A stretch of DNA of 64,000 nt from Aureimonas fodinaquatilis (lineage in GTDB: Bacteria > Pseudomonadota > Alphaproteobacteria > Rhizobiales > Rhizobiaceae), in contig NZ_VTWH01000001.1 in the NCBI RefSeq assembly GCF_008369445.1, positions 1-64,000 of the forward strand, given 5' to 3'. The position numbers and the translations under genes are program-made. The notes below the pieces were generated by a model. That model ran no database searches, had not been told where the DNA came from, and worked only from the letters and a program-made list of their open reading frames with translations. Of the stretch, positions 53,228 through 61,813 are shown piece after piece; positions within the stretch are counted from its first letter, which is position 1, and every line of letters starts with the position of its first letter.

Positions 53228-54460
53228 ATGTCTGATGCCGTCTCACCGCTTGCACCAACCTCCTATCCGGAAATGCCGGACATTGCCGGTGTCCGATTGG
53301 CCACCGCAGCTGCCGGAATCAAGTATCGCAACCGCACCGATGTGTTGTTGATGGTGCTGGATGCCGGAACATCGGTTGCCGGAGTATTCACCACATCCAG
53401 ATGCCCTTCGGCACCAGTGGATTTTTGCCGGGAAAGCCTGAAAAGCGGCTCTGCACGTGCCGTGGTTGTCAATTCCGGCAATGCCAACGCCTTTACCGGA
53501 AAGCGCGGCCGCGAAACCACGGAGTTAACGGCCAGAAGCGCCGCACAAGCCGTTGGCTGCCGCATGGATGAAGTGTTTCTTGCATCCACCGGAGTGATTG
53601 GTGAACCGTTGGATGCCGGAAAATTTGCCGGTGTTCTGGGTGATATGGCAGCGACGGCAACGGCCGATGGCTGGGAGGGCGCTGCAAGCGCCATCATGAC
53701 CACCGATACCTATCCAAAATTTGCCAGTGTCCAGGTCAAGATCGGCGAGGTGACGGCAACCATCAACGGAATTGCCAAAGGTTCCGGCATGATTGCGCCG
53801 GATATGGCCACCATGCTGTCTTTTATTGCAACCGATGCCGCTATTGCCTCACCGGCGCTTCAAAGCCTGCTGGCTGAAGCGGTCCAGCCAAGCTTCAACT
53901 CAATTACGGTGGATGGCGATACCTCGACGTCTGATACATTGCTGATGTTTGCTACCGGCAAAGTGGACATGGCCCCGGTAACTCATGCGGATGATGAGCG
54001 GCTTGGTGAGTTTCGCGCTGGCCTGCACAGGCTGCTGGTCGATCTTGCAAGGCAGGTCGCCCGTGATGGCGAGGGTGCCAGCAAGGAAATCTGCGTCACC
54101 ATCAGCGGAGCTGAAAGCGATGCCTCTGCCAAGCGCATTGCGTTGGCGGTCGCCAACTCGCCGCTTGTCAAAACCGCAGTCGCCGGAGAGGATGCCAATT
54201 GGGGCCGCGTTGTAATGGCGGTTGGCAAGGCTGGTGAGCCAGCGGACCGCGACAGGCTTGCTATCTGGTTTGGCGATGTGCGGGTGGCAGTGGATGGTGA
54301 GCGTGACCCCGCTTATAGTGAAGCAGAAACCTCGCAAGTCATGAAGCGCGACGAGATTGAAATTCGGGTCGAGCTGGGTTTGGGCACTGGCAGCTGGACG
54401 GTGTATGGCTGTGATTTGACAAAGGCATATGTGACAATCAATGGCGACTACAGAAGCTGA
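53228..54460 (+). CDS. argJ: Bifunctional ornithine acetyltransferase / N-acetylglutamate synthase
   Basis: ArgJ recycles or makes the acetyl group for arginine synthesis. It self-cleaves before the Thr of [14 protein letters not shown], here Thr195, which becomes the nucleophile. [57 protein letters not shown] and [22 protein letters not shown] are conserved. 410 aa from ATG 53228; the longer frame crosses the hairpin. Whether it has one or both activities depends on whether argE/argA exist elsewhere. Confidence 0.95.
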   Translation: MSDAVSPLAPTSYPEMPDIAGVRLATAAAGIKYRNRTDVLLMVLDAGTSVAGVFTTSRCPSAPVDFCRESLKSGSARAVVVNSGNANAFTGKRGRETTELTARSAAQAVGCRMDEVFLASTGVIGEPLDAGKFAGVLGDMAATATADGWEGAASAIMTTDTYPKFASVQVKIGEVTATINGIAKGSGMIAPDMATMLSFIATDAAIASPALQSLLAEAVQPSFNSITVDGDTSTSDTLLMFATGKVDMAPVTHADDERLGEFRAGLHRLLVDLARQVARDGEGASKEICVTISGAESDASAKRIALAVANSPLVKTAVAGEDANWGRVVMAVGKAGEPADRDRLAIWFGDVRVAVDGERDPAYSEAETSQVMKRDEIEIRVELGLGTGSWTVYGCDLTKAYVTINGDYRS

Positions 54461-55223
54461 CCGCCTGCGACAGTTTGCAATAACCCGCCGTCTCGAAGCG
54501 GCGGGTTTTCGAGCATGGCCTGCAACATCCACACATTATGACGGCACCTGGGCTGTGCGGCTGACCACCAGCTTTCCGGCCAAACGGCTGAATTCGGTCA
54601 ATCCGCTGGATCCGTCGGATAACCGCGATATTGCCGGGCGTATAGAGCGCGCCAAAACCCACTTTGCACGTGCGGGCAGGCCGTTGCTGTTCCGGCAGTC
54701 GCCGCTCGCGCCGCCGGATCTGGTCAGCCATCTGGATGCGGAAGGGTGGCGACGGTTCGGCGAATCGATAGTTTTCACCGCCGAACTGGACCGGCTCGAT
54801 CTTTCGCAGGCGCTGGATCGAATTCCCATACGGGATATGGAGCGCTATCTTGACGCCAGCCTGGTTGTGCACCAGCGGCCCGCGGAATTGCGGGCGGGGT
54901 TGTTTGAGGTGTTGAGTGTCATTCGTCCACCGGCAGCTTATTTTGTCCGGGAAAATGCCGGTGGTGACCCGATGGCCACGGCACTGGCAATCACGGATAA
55001 TGATCTTGCCGGAATATTGGACGTGGCCGTGCTGCCATCCGAGCGGCGACAGGGCATTGGACGGGATTTGATCGGCACCGCACTGCGGCACACCCAGCAT
55101 AAGGGCGCGCGCACTGGTTGGTTGCAGGTTGAAGCCGACAATGTGGCCGGCGTGGCCCTTTATCACAGCCTCGGCTTCAAGGAAGCCTACCGGTATGTCT
55201 ACCGCCAGAAGGGCGAGAATTGA
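54441..55223 (+). CDS. GNAT family N-acetyltransferase
   Basis: This 260-aa acetyltransferase has a divergent N-terminal half and a C-terminal GNAT core: [30 protein letters not shown] binds acetyl-CoA (motif A, RRQGIG), and [28 protein letters not shown] is motif B. Its substrate is unknown. It overlaps argJ by 20 bases and precedes the Nudix gene, a block conserved in Rhizobiales. Confidence 0.9.
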   Translation: MATTEADRLRQFAITRRLEAAGFRAWPATSTHYDGTWAVRLTTSFPAKRLNSVNPLDPSDNRDIAGRIERAKTHFARAGRPLLFRQSPLAPPDLVSHLDAEGWRRFGESIVFTAELDRLDLSQALDRIPIRDMERYLDASLVVHQRPAELRAGLFEVLSVIRPPAAYFVRENAGGDPMATALAITDNDLAGILDVAVLPSERRQGIGRDLIGTALRHTQHKGARTGWLQVEADNVAGVALYHSLGFKEAYRYVYRQKGEN

Positions 55224-55227
55224 TCCC

Positions 55228-55626
55228 ATGAAATTGCTGCTTGTCGTTGCCTGTGCGCTGGTGGATGCAGATCGGCGGGTTCTTCTTGCAGAGCGTCCGG
55301 CTGGCAAGCAGCTTGCCGGATTGTGGGAGTTTCCGGGCGGCAAGCTGGAAGCGGGCGAGCGGCCGGAAGCTTGCCTTATCCGCGAGCTGCACGAGGAACT
55401 GGGCATCACAACCTGGGAAAGTTGCCTTGCACCGCTGACCTTTGCCAGCCACGCCTATGAAGATTTTCATCTGCTGATGCCGCTTTATGTCTGCCGCAAA
55501 TATGATGGCATACCGCGGGGCCAGGAAGGTCAGCGGCTGAAATGGGTAAGGCCGAAGGACATGCGCGATTACCCGATGCCGCCGGCCGATCTGCCGCTCA
55601 TCGCGCCGCTGATTGACCTTTTATGA
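55228..55626 (+). CDS. mutT: MutT-type Nudix hydrolase (8-oxo-dGTP diphosphatase)
   Basis: The Nudix box starts at GGKLEAGERPE and ends RELHEELGI (residues ~38-60), with LWEFPGG before it, matching MutT. It removes oxidised dGTP from the nucleotide pool. 132 aa. ATG 55228 sits 4 bases after the GNAT stop codon and has AAGGGCGAG further upstream. Confidence 0.92.
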   Translation: MKLLLVVACALVDADRRVLLAERPAGKQLAGLWEFPGGKLEAGERPEACLIRELHEELGITTWESCLAPLTFASHAYEDFHLLMPLYVCRKYDGIPRGQEGQRLKWVRPKDMRDYPMPPADLPLIAPLIDLL

Positions 55627-55750
55627 TCGTCGGCATTAACCATGCGCGCGCATGTCGCAGCAAAATTAACAGCCTCTTAACCCCGTTCAGGCGACATACG
55701 GCTTCACACGGGTGAAATGCATGTTCACCCGGGACAATGCGGGTCAGGCT

Positions 55751-56038
55751 ATGAGCAAGCAATCTTACCATCGCGAGACTATTCGCACGCGCGATACTGC
55801 GCTGGCTCTTGTTCGGGCAACGTTGTTTTTCGGCACAATGGCGGTTGTCATGGTGCTTGTGGTCCAGCCCGGGCGTTTTCACGGCGACAAAACGCTGGCT
55901 TCCGCGCCTGTTGGCCTGGACATGATGGAAACCGGTTCCATCAACGATGGGCGGGCAACCCCCGTGCGGATTGAAAACCGGCGCAGCCCGGCACCCTGCC
56001 TTGAATATCCTGATGGCACACAGCGTGGTGCCTGCTGA
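55751..56038 (+). CDS. Small hypothetical membrane protein
   Basis: The 95-aa product has one transmembrane segment (LVRATLFFGTMAVVMVLVVQPG) and a ~50-residue outer part ending in PCLEYPDGTQRGAC with two cysteines. I do not recognise the family. Two earlier ATGs (55712, 55721) are possible; 55751 follows GGGTCAGG. It is convergent with the methyltransferase gene. Confidence 0.6.
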   Translation: MSKQSYHRETIRTRDTALALVRATLFFGTMAVVMVLVVQPGRFHGDKTLASAPVGLDMMETGSINDGRATPVRIENRRSPAPCLEYPDGTQRGAC

Positions 56039-56047
56039 CGCAGACTG

Positions 56048-56938
56048 TCAGCTTTTGTCAGAACGATCTTTCAAGGCCTCTGCCAGACTTGCCTTTGCGC
56101 TGCCGGGGCGCAACGGCTTCTGCTGGCTCTCATGCGCTCGCCATCCGGACAGATAAATGATATCAAAGGTCGCACGTATGCGGCCATCCGGGTCAGAAAA
56201 CCGCTCTGCATAAATTTCCGCGGCGCGCACAAACAGCCCGCGAGTTGTCGGCTTGCGGCTTCGGGCGTTCAGGCTGTTGGCCATGCCCATGGCGCGGATT
56301 TCTGCCATCAGGTGAAACATGGTGTCGTAGCGCACGACCAGCCGTTCCTGATCAATGACCGGCAAGGCGAACCGGGCGCGCTGAAGCAAGGCACCTGCAT
56401 CGCGAATTTCCATAAATGGCTGTACGCGAGGCGACGCACCGCCACTCAACTCCGCTTCTGCCGTCAACAGACTCGTGCGCAGCTCTGTCAGGGTTTCTCC
56501 GCCAGCCAGCGCAGCCAGGAAAAGCCCGTCGGGCTTCAGAGCACGGTGAATCTGGATAAAACTGCCGGGGGTGTCATTGGTCAGGTGCAACGAAAGTGGC
56601 GCAATCACCAGATTCAGACTGGCATCGGCAAAGGGCAGCAACTCATCATCGGCCACAACGGCTTCGTTTGCTGACTGCAGCCAATCAATGCCGCGTTCCA
56701 CACGCACCAGACGCTGCACCTGCCCTGATGTCATGACCTGTCGAAACAGTGTGCCGTCCAGCCCGGAAATTTCCGCGCCGATGGCGAACTGGCGCTGCAC
56801 CAGTGACAGGCGTTCGGCCAGTTCGTCTGTAACTCTGTCAAAAAGAAAGCGCGCATTCTGCATGCCGCGCTGCCGCCAGCGATTGCGAAATGCAGACTGC
56901 AGATCACGGTCGAAGGGCGCTGTGGTGTGGTCGGTCAT
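56048..56938 (-). CDS. BioC/NDUFAF5-like SAM-dependent methyltransferase
   Basis: The 296-aa protein begins with PFDRDLQSAFRNRWRQRG and contains ELLPFADASLNLVIAPLSLHLTNDTPGSFIQIHRALKPDGLFLAALAGGETLTELR, close to the BioC and NDUFAF5 pattern. NDUFAF5 hydroxylates complex I subunit NDUFS7; bacterial roles are uncertain. Motif I (here ISGLDGTLF) is degenerate compared with the usual GxGxG, so catalysis by methylation is doubtful. ATG 56938 follows GGCGGAGAT. It is divergent from the comF-like gene. Confidence 0.82.
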   Translation of the reverse strand: MTDHTTAPFDRDLQSAFRNRWRQRGMQNARFLFDRVTDELAERLSLVQRQFAIGAEISGLDGTLFRQVMTSGQVQRLVRVERGIDWLQSANEAVVADDELLPFADASLNLVIAPLSLHLTNDTPGSFIQIHRALKPDGLFLAALAGGETLTELRTSLLTAEAELSGGASPRVQPFMEIRDAGALLQRARFALPVIDQERLVVRYDTMFHLMAEIRAMGMANSLNARSRKPTTRGLFVRAAEIYAERFSDPDGRIRATFDIIYLSGWRAHESQQKPLRPGSAKASLAEALKDRSDKS

Positions 56939-57009
56939 ATCTCCGCCTTGCATCTGATTGCGACAATATGTCACGCTGATGGTCAATTGTTGCCGCCGCA
57001 GGAGGCTCT

Positions 57010-57825
57010 GTGAATAGATTGGTTCTTGCCCGCTGGCGAGAGGCAGCGTGCGCTTACTGTCGCCGAATATTGGCGTTGCCCCTGAATCTGGTCTTTCCAC
57101 CCGTGTGCACTGGCTGCAACGCTGCAACAACGTTGCATGCCACTCTTTGCGCAAGCTGTTGGTCGGGAATGCATTTCATTGAACGGCCTCTGTGCGATAT
57201 TCTGGGCATCCCCCTGGAATTTGATGAGGGCGACACAATTGTTTCTCCCTTCGCGTTGGCAGAACCGCCGCCATTTGCCAGAGCGCGATCGGCTGTGTTG
57301 CACAACGGGCTTGGGCGCAGTCTTGTATCAAGGTTGAAATATGGTGATCAAACCCAGCTGGCTATCCCCATGGCGCGCTGGATGGTGCGCGCAGGCGCAG
57401 ACCTGCTGCCGGGTGCTGACATGGTGGTGCCAGTGCCATTGCACCGCCGCCGCCTGTTTGTACGCCGCTACAATCAGGCGGCGGAACTGGCGCGCCATCT
57501 GGCTGGCCTGACGAGCATCGCTTACCGGCCTATGGCGCTGGAGCGGTGGCGGTACACCCGGACACAAGTGCGGTTGGACCGTGCGAAGCGAGAGGAAAAC
57601 GTGGCCGGGGCGTTTCGGGTGCCGGACTCGCAGCGCCGGCATGTGGCTGGCCGCACCGTGCTTCTTGTCGACGATGTCTACACGACCGGCGCAACAGCGC
57701 GTGCAGCAACAAGGGCGCTTTTGCGAGCAGGGGCGCAAGAGGTCAGGCTTTTAACGTTTTCAAGGGTTGCGGCGGGCGTTTCGCCGACGCATATGATGCC
57801 TGTACAAAATCCTGGAATCGAGTAA
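57010..57825 (+). CDS. ComF family phosphoribosyltransferase-like protein
   Basis: The 271-aa product has an N-terminal four-cysteine zinc finger (VCTGCNAA...LCASCW) and a PRTase domain with MVVPVPLHRRRLFVRRYNQAAELAR and VLLVDDVYTTGATARAATRAL (PRPP motif). ComF proteins help take up or recycle single-stranded DNA in competent bacteria; in most Rhizobiales the role is not shown. GTG 57010 follows AGGAGG. Its stop overlaps the grxC start (TAATG). Confidence 0.9.
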   Translation: MNRLVLARWREAACAYCRRILALPLNLVFPPVCTGCNAATTLHATLCASCWSGMHFIERPLCDILGIPLEFDEGDTIVSPFALAEPPPFARARSAVLHNGLGRSLVSRLKYGDQTQLAIPMARWMVRAGADLLPGADMVVPVPLHRRRLFVRRYNQAAELARHLAGLTSIAYRPMALERWRYTRTQVRLDRAKREENVAGAFRVPDSQRRHVAGRTVLLVDDVYTTGATARAATRALLRAGAQEVRLLTFSRVAAGVSPTHMMPVQNPGIE

Positions 57826-58094
57826 TGGCCAAAAACATTATAATTTATACGCGGGACGGCTGCGGTTTTTGCTCAAGGGCCAAGGCCTTGCTCAACAGCA
57901 AGGATGTTGCCTATGACGAAAAAAACGCCTCCGAGCAGCCTGAATTTCGCGCGGAAATGCTGAGCCGAGCCAATGGCCGCTCGACCTTTCCGCAAATTTT
58001 CATAGGCGCAACGCATGTTGGCGGTTGTGATGATCTTTATGCGTTGGAACATGCTGGCAAGCTGGATGCCTTGCTGGCTGCACAGGAAGCCTGA
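57825..58094 (+). CDS. grxC: Glutaredoxin 3
   Basis: This 89-aa dithiol glutaredoxin reduces disulfides using glutathione. The active site is C13-G-F-C16, where Grx3 usually has CPYC; CGF is the start of the monothiol CGFS motif, but the second Cys is kept. TFPQIFIG (cis-Pro loop) and HVGGCDDLYALE bind glutathione. It starts inside the comF stop codon (TAATG). Confidence 0.93.
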   Translation: MAKNIIIYTRDGCGFCSRAKALLNSKDVAYDEKNASEQPEFRAEMLSRANGRSTFPQIFIGATHVGGCDDLYALEHAGKLDALLAAQEA

Positions 58095-58097
58095 CTG

Positions 58098-58952
58098 ATG
58101 AGTGAGTTCACTGCCGCCATTATACAAATGCGTTCCACCACGCGCCCGGACGATAATGTTCTGACGCTGGAGAAACTTGTTGGTGAGGCGGTGGCCAAAG
58201 GCGCTCACTATGTGCAGACACCGGAAATGACCGGAGCGCTGTGCCGGGACAAGGCGCAATTGGCACAAAATCTCCGTCCGGAAAGTGACGACCTGATCGT
58301 ACAGGCGGCATCTGCGCTGGCGCGCAAGCATTCGATTTTTCTGCATATCGGGTCCACCGCCGTTGCGGCATCGGGCGGCAAGGCGGCGAACCGTGCCTAT
58401 ATTTTCGCGCGAGACGGCTCGTTGGTCGAAACCTACGACAAAATCCACATGTTTGATGTGGATCTGGATAATGGCGAAAGCTGGCGCGAGTCCAATACCT
58501 ATGTTCCGGGGGAGCGCGCTGCGCTGGCCCATATGGACATCAACGGTGCCGCTGTGCGCATGGGATTTGCCGTGTGCTACGACATGCGCTTCCCTGAACT
58601 GTTTCGCGCACAGGCATTGGCCGGCGCCAATGTGTTGACTGCACCGGCTGCTTTTACTCGCCAGACGGGCGAAGCGCACTGGCATGTGCTGCTGCGGGCC
58701 AGGGCTATTGAAAACAACGCTTTCATGATTGCTGCCGCGCAGGGCGGTGTGCATGAAGATGGCAGGGAAACCTATGGCCATTCAATCGTGATTGATCCAT
58801 GGGGTCGGGTTCTGGCCGAAGTGAATGGCAATGAGCCGGGCGTGGCCGTAGCGCAGATCGAACCGGCACTTGTCGATGCGGTGCGCGGCAAAATTCCAAA
58901 TCTGAAAAACCGCCGGCAGTTCAGTGATGATTTTGCGGTTCGCACGTCATGA
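58098..58952 (+). CDS. Carbon-nitrogen hydrolase (Nit/omega-amidase-like)
   Basis: This nitrilase-superfamily amidase (284 aa) has the catalytic triad Glu43 (TPEMTG), Lys115 (YDKIHMFDVDL) and Cys160 (GFAVCYDMRFPELFRA). The sequence fits the Nit1/Nit2 branch, whose members hydrolyse alpha-keto acid amides or deaminated glutathione; a glutathione repair role would suit its position after grxC, but this is inference. ATG 58098 lies three bases after the grxC stop. Confidence 0.92.
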   Translation: MSEFTAAIIQMRSTTRPDDNVLTLEKLVGEAVAKGAHYVQTPEMTGALCRDKAQLAQNLRPESDDLIVQAASALARKHSIFLHIGSTAVAASGGKAANRAYIFARDGSLVETYDKIHMFDVDLDNGESWRESNTYVPGERAALAHMDINGAAVRMGFAVCYDMRFPELFRAQALAGANVLTAPAAFTRQTGEAHWHVLLRARAIENNAFMIAAAQGGVHEDGRETYGHSIVIDPWGRVLAEVNGNEPGVAVAQIEPALVDAVRGKIPNLKNRRQFSDDFAVRTS

Positions 58953-59395
58953 TTCACTTTCAACTTCGTTGTGAACCAGCCGGGCATGAGTTTGACGGCT
59001 GGTTTGGCTCGTCCGCTGAATTTGACCGGCAGAATGGCCTGGCTTTGGTTGAATGCCCGCATTGTGGCAGCACGGCGGTGACCAAGGCGATAATGGCACC
59101 AGCAGTTTCGCGCCGTGGCGATAGTGGCCAGGCAGGCGAAGCCGCGGCGCCGATGGCTATGGGTGAGGGGCAATCGGCGGAAATGCTGCGCAAATTGCAG
59201 GAACTGGCGCGCGAGGTGCGAGCACAATCCGACTATGTCGGACCGAAATTTGCCGAAGAGGCACGGCGCATTCATTTTGGCGAAGCCGAAGCTCGCGGCA
59301 TTTATGGTGAAGCCTCGGCTCAAGAGGTGAAATCGTTGCTCGACGATGGTGTGCCGGCTTTGCCATTGCCGCCACTGCCTGAAGACCTGAATTGA
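58949..59395 (+). CDS. DUF1178 family protein
   Basis: This 148-aa protein begins MIHFQLRCEPAGHEFDGWFGSSAEFD and has VECPHCGSTAVTKAIMAP: a C-x(n)-CxxC zinc-ribbon-like N-terminus typical of DUF1178. The C-terminal half (SAEMLRKLQELAREVRAQSDYVGPKFAEEARRIHFGEAE) is conserved and helical. Function is unknown. It overlaps the nitrilase gene (ATGA), completing a coupled comF-grxC-nitrilase-DUF1178 unit. Confidence 0.92.
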   Translation: MIHFQLRCEPAGHEFDGWFGSSAEFDRQNGLALVECPHCGSTAVTKAIMAPAVSRRGDSGQAGEAAAPMAMGEGQSAEMLRKLQELAREVRAQSDYVGPKFAEEARRIHFGEAEARGIYGEASAQEVKSLLDDGVPALPLPPLPEDLN

Positions 59396-59404
59396 TCTGC
59401 ACTC

Positions 59405-59677
59405 ATGGCAAATCTTTGGCGCAAGGCACCGTCGCCCTGTATTGGTGTGTGCAAGTTTCGGGACGAAGGGCACTGCATCGGCTGCAGGATGACCCGCACG
59501 GAAAAGAAGCGCTTCAAAAAGCTTGAAGGCAAAAAAAGCCGTAAGGCATTTTTTCGCATGCTGAGCGAACGGCTGGCGGATGCCGGACGTTATGCATACT
59601 GGTCGCGAATGTACCGGCGGCGTTGCGAAAAGAAGGAACGCCCATGCCCGCTGGACAAATTGGAGAGCAAAAGCTGA
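59405..59677 (+). CDS. DUF1289 family protein, first copy
   Basis: This is a 90-aa basic protein with PSPCIGVCKFRDEGHCIGCRMT (four cysteines) and a C-terminal CEKKERPCPLDKL. The spacing resembles a metal or iron-sulfur site, as expected of DUF1289. Function is unknown. It overlaps the second copy by 34 bases in a different frame. Confidence 0.85.
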   Translation: MANLWRKAPSPCIGVCKFRDEGHCIGCRMTRTEKKRFKKLEGKKSRKAFFRMLSERLADAGRYAYWSRMYRRRCEKKERPCPLDKLESKS

Positions 59678-59937
59678 GCGAGATCTGGGCCAATGCACCA
59701 TCGCCATGTGTGGACGTGTGCAAGTACAAGCGGCAGGGGCGTTGCGTCGGCTGCACCATGACCAAGGCAGAGAAGGATTCATTTCCTGCCTCGGGCAATG
59801 CGGCTATGAAAAAGGCGTTTTTTGAAACGGTGATTGCAAGGGTCTCGCAAGAGCGCAATCCGGCCTTCTGGGCAATTGCCTATCGGCGCAAGTGTGAGCG
59901 CGCTGGCGTTGCTTGTCCGCTGGATGACCTCGATTAA
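59644..59937 (+). CDS. DUF1289 family protein, second copy
   Basis: The 97-aa product has APSPCVDVCKYKRQGRCVGCTMT and CERAGVACPLDDL with the same cysteine pattern as its upstream neighbour, so the pair arose by tandem duplication. ATG 59644 has AAGGA just upstream, inside the first copy. The two have diverged substantially between the cysteine clusters. Confidence 0.85.
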   Translation: MPAGQIGEQKLSEIWANAPSPCVDVCKYKRQGRCVGCTMTKAEKDSFPASGNAAMKKAFFETVIARVSQERNPAFWAIAYRRKCERAGVACPLDDLD

Positions 59938-60011
59938 GACCGGCTCGGACCCGTTTCAGGCGATTCCATAATGACCTGTAACGGTCCGCCTCTTCGAATG
60001 ATCGAAATGTC

Positions 60012-60040
60012 TTGTGCTGAAACCTGGAGTTTCAGCACAA
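60012..60040. terminator. Perfect hairpin between convergent DUF1289 and hemF genes
   Basis: TTGTGCTGAAAC (60012-60023) pairs exactly with 60029-60040 around CTGGA. Its position between convergent stop codons suggests a bidirectional terminator, although no T-tract longer than two follows on either strand. Confidence 0.6.
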
Positions 60041-60046
60041 AACGCT

Positions 60047-60955
60047 TCAAGGCCACTTCACCACGGGCGGCATGGAAGACAGTATGGAACTGACATTGCC
60101 GCCGGTCTTCAGGCCGAACAATGTTCCCCTGTCGTATAACAGATTGTATTCGACATAGCGGCCGCGCTGGATCAACTGCTCTTCGCGGTCGTCCTCGGTA
60201 AATGGCTTGTGCATATTCTGACGGACAATATGCGGGTAAACCACCAGAAACGCTTTGCCCACATCCCGCGTGAAGGCAAAATCCGCGTCCCAGCCGCCGC
60301 GCTCTTCCGACGAATGCAGCCAGTCATAGAAAATTCCTCCCACACCGCGCGCTTCATTGCGATGGGGCAGGAAAAAATACTCGTCGCACCATTCCTTGTA
60401 GCGCTCGTAGTTTGCCACCTCGCCATGGCGGTCACAGACGAACTTCATCGCCTTGTGAAAGGCCTGCGTATCCATATCTTCCTGCGTGCGGCGCCGAGCC
60501 AGCGTAGGCGTCAGATCTGCGCCGCCGCCAAACCATTGACCGGTGGTTACGACCATGCGGGTGTTCATGTGCACGGCGGGCACGTTGGGGTTGCGCATAT
60601 GGGCAATCAGCGAAATTCCCGACGCCCAGAAATTCGGATCATCGCTTGCGCCCGGTATCTGCTTGGCAAAGTCGGCAGAAAACCGGCCATGCACTGTGGA
60701 AACATGCACGCCAACCTTTTCAAAAACCCGGCCATTCATCATCGACATGACGCCGCCGCCGCCGTTGGACTCGCGTTCCCAGGGCGTGCGTGTGAAGCGG
60801 CCCGGCTCCTGGTCATCAGCATCGCCCAGCTCATCTTCCAGGTCTTCGAAAGCCTGACAGATCCGGTCCCGCAGACTTTCAAACCAGTTGCGCGCCACTT
60901 CCTTTTTTTCTTCCAGCTGGTCGGGAAGACCAAGCGGCAGATCGGGTTTTTCCAT
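60047..60955 (-). CDS. hemF: Oxygen-dependent coproporphyrinogen III oxidase
   Basis: This enzyme converts coproporphyrinogen III to protoporphyrinogen IX in aerobic haem synthesis. [57 protein letters not shown] and [34 protein letters not shown] are characteristic. 302 aa. ATG 60955 follows GGAGGCTGTG; the longer ATG at 61000 has no comparable site. Confidence 0.96.
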   Translation of the reverse strand: MEKPDLPLGLPDQLEEKKEVARNWFESLRDRICQAFEDLEDELGDADDQEPGRFTRTPWERESNGGGGVMSMMNGRVFEKVGVHVSTVHGRFSADFAKQIPGASDDPNFWASGISLIAHMRNPNVPAVHMNTRMVVTTGQWFGGGADLTPTLARRRTQEDMDTQAFHKAMKFVCDRHGEVANYERYKEWCDEYFFLPHRNEARGVGGIFYDWLHSSEERGGWDADFAFTRDVGKAFLVVYPHIVRQNMHKPFTEDDREEQLIQRGRYVEYNLLYDRGTLFGLKTGGNVSSILSSMPPVVKWP

Positions 60956-61025
60956 CACAGCCTCCAGCGACTGGAGCGTTTCCTGTGATCTTTCGATCAT
61001 CTGTTACGCTCTAACTCTTTAATGT

Positions 61026-61073
61026 GCCGCATTGTCCTGCAGTTGAAACAGTATCGTTTCGACTGGCAATGCT
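61026..61073. repeat. Inverted single copy of the 59-bp repeat unit
   Basis: GCCGCATTGTCCTGCAGTTG, then AAACAGTATCGTTTCGAC and TGGCAATGCT, align to the reverse complement of the unit at 338-567, including its outer GCATTGTCC and AATGCT arms. It lies upstream of hemF. The remainder of the 60956-61241 gap shows no recognisable gene. Confidence 0.7.
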
Positions 61074-61241
61074 TCAGACGTGCCGCCTTTTTGTCAGCCG
61101 GCAATGTTCGGCGACAAGCACGCATACCGGTTGCATGGAAGGTAGCGCAACCCCGGCAAAGCTTCCATTGCTACAACGCTGGGAAATGGAATATTTTAGA
61201 TGTGCTGAAAGAGTTGGACAGTAATCTGGTCGCCCGTAAAA

Positions 61242-61544
61242 TTAAGCAGCCTGAGCTATCGCTGCCGTCTTGATCTGATATTGCGCCCACGCCCAGCTTA
61301 TTGCCTGCCCCACACGCTCACCTTCAAAATAAGTTGCCAGAAATACCTCTGGCCGCGCTGCTGCTGTGACAGGAACCAGGTAAACATGGGTGAATGCGGC
61401 CTGCTTTTCTTTGTGCACCACACAAAAAACTGCGCAATGCCGTTTCCGCCCCCCGACCATTGCAGATACAGTGGCTACGAAGGTGCAGGTGTCGTCGCCG
61501 CGCAACTGCAGGCGGGATGCGGGATCAATCGGAGATTTGTTCAA
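61242..61544 (-). CDS. Small hypothetical protein (100 aa)
   Basis: I do not recognise the family. The frame begins with TTG 61544 (AAAGG lies about 11 bases upstream) or, less likely, the internal ATG at residue 29. VYLVPVTAAARPEVFLATYFEGERVGQAISWAWAQYQ looks like genuine soluble protein. Three cysteines occur in the N-terminal half. No partner gene is evident, and the call rests on codon pattern alone. Confidence 0.45.
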   Translation of the reverse strand: MNKSPIDPASRLQLRGDDTCTFVATVSAMVGGRKRHCAVFCVVHKEKQAAFTHVYLVPVTAAARPEVFLATYFEGERVGQAISWAWAQYQIKTAAIAQAA

Positions 61545-61813
61545 AATGACGGCGCCTTTCGTACCTGCAGGCGCGAAATATGTGGCGAGAGTCCGTTTGT
61601 TTGCCGGTCAAAGCCACATCCCTTCTGAAGAAGGCACCACCTTGCCCGGACGGCAGGTTGGCGTTGGGTCGCGCCCAACTCTTGATGTTGTTGTTGAAAT
61701 GCCATGTTTTTCCGCTTAGCACAAGCGTCCTCTGGTAGCAGTGTCAATTTGGCCTGCCAAAGCCAGAGCACCGTCTGCAAACGGGCGGTAAAGCGGGTAA
61801 GGGGCAGGCAGCC
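61545..61813. other. Gap without a recognised gene
   Basis: These bases lie between the divergent small hypothetical gene and the SorC-type regulator. Open frames here are short and unconvincing, and I see no repeat of the families found elsewhere. Promoters for both genes are expected but no clear -35/-10 pair stands out. Confidence 0.5.
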
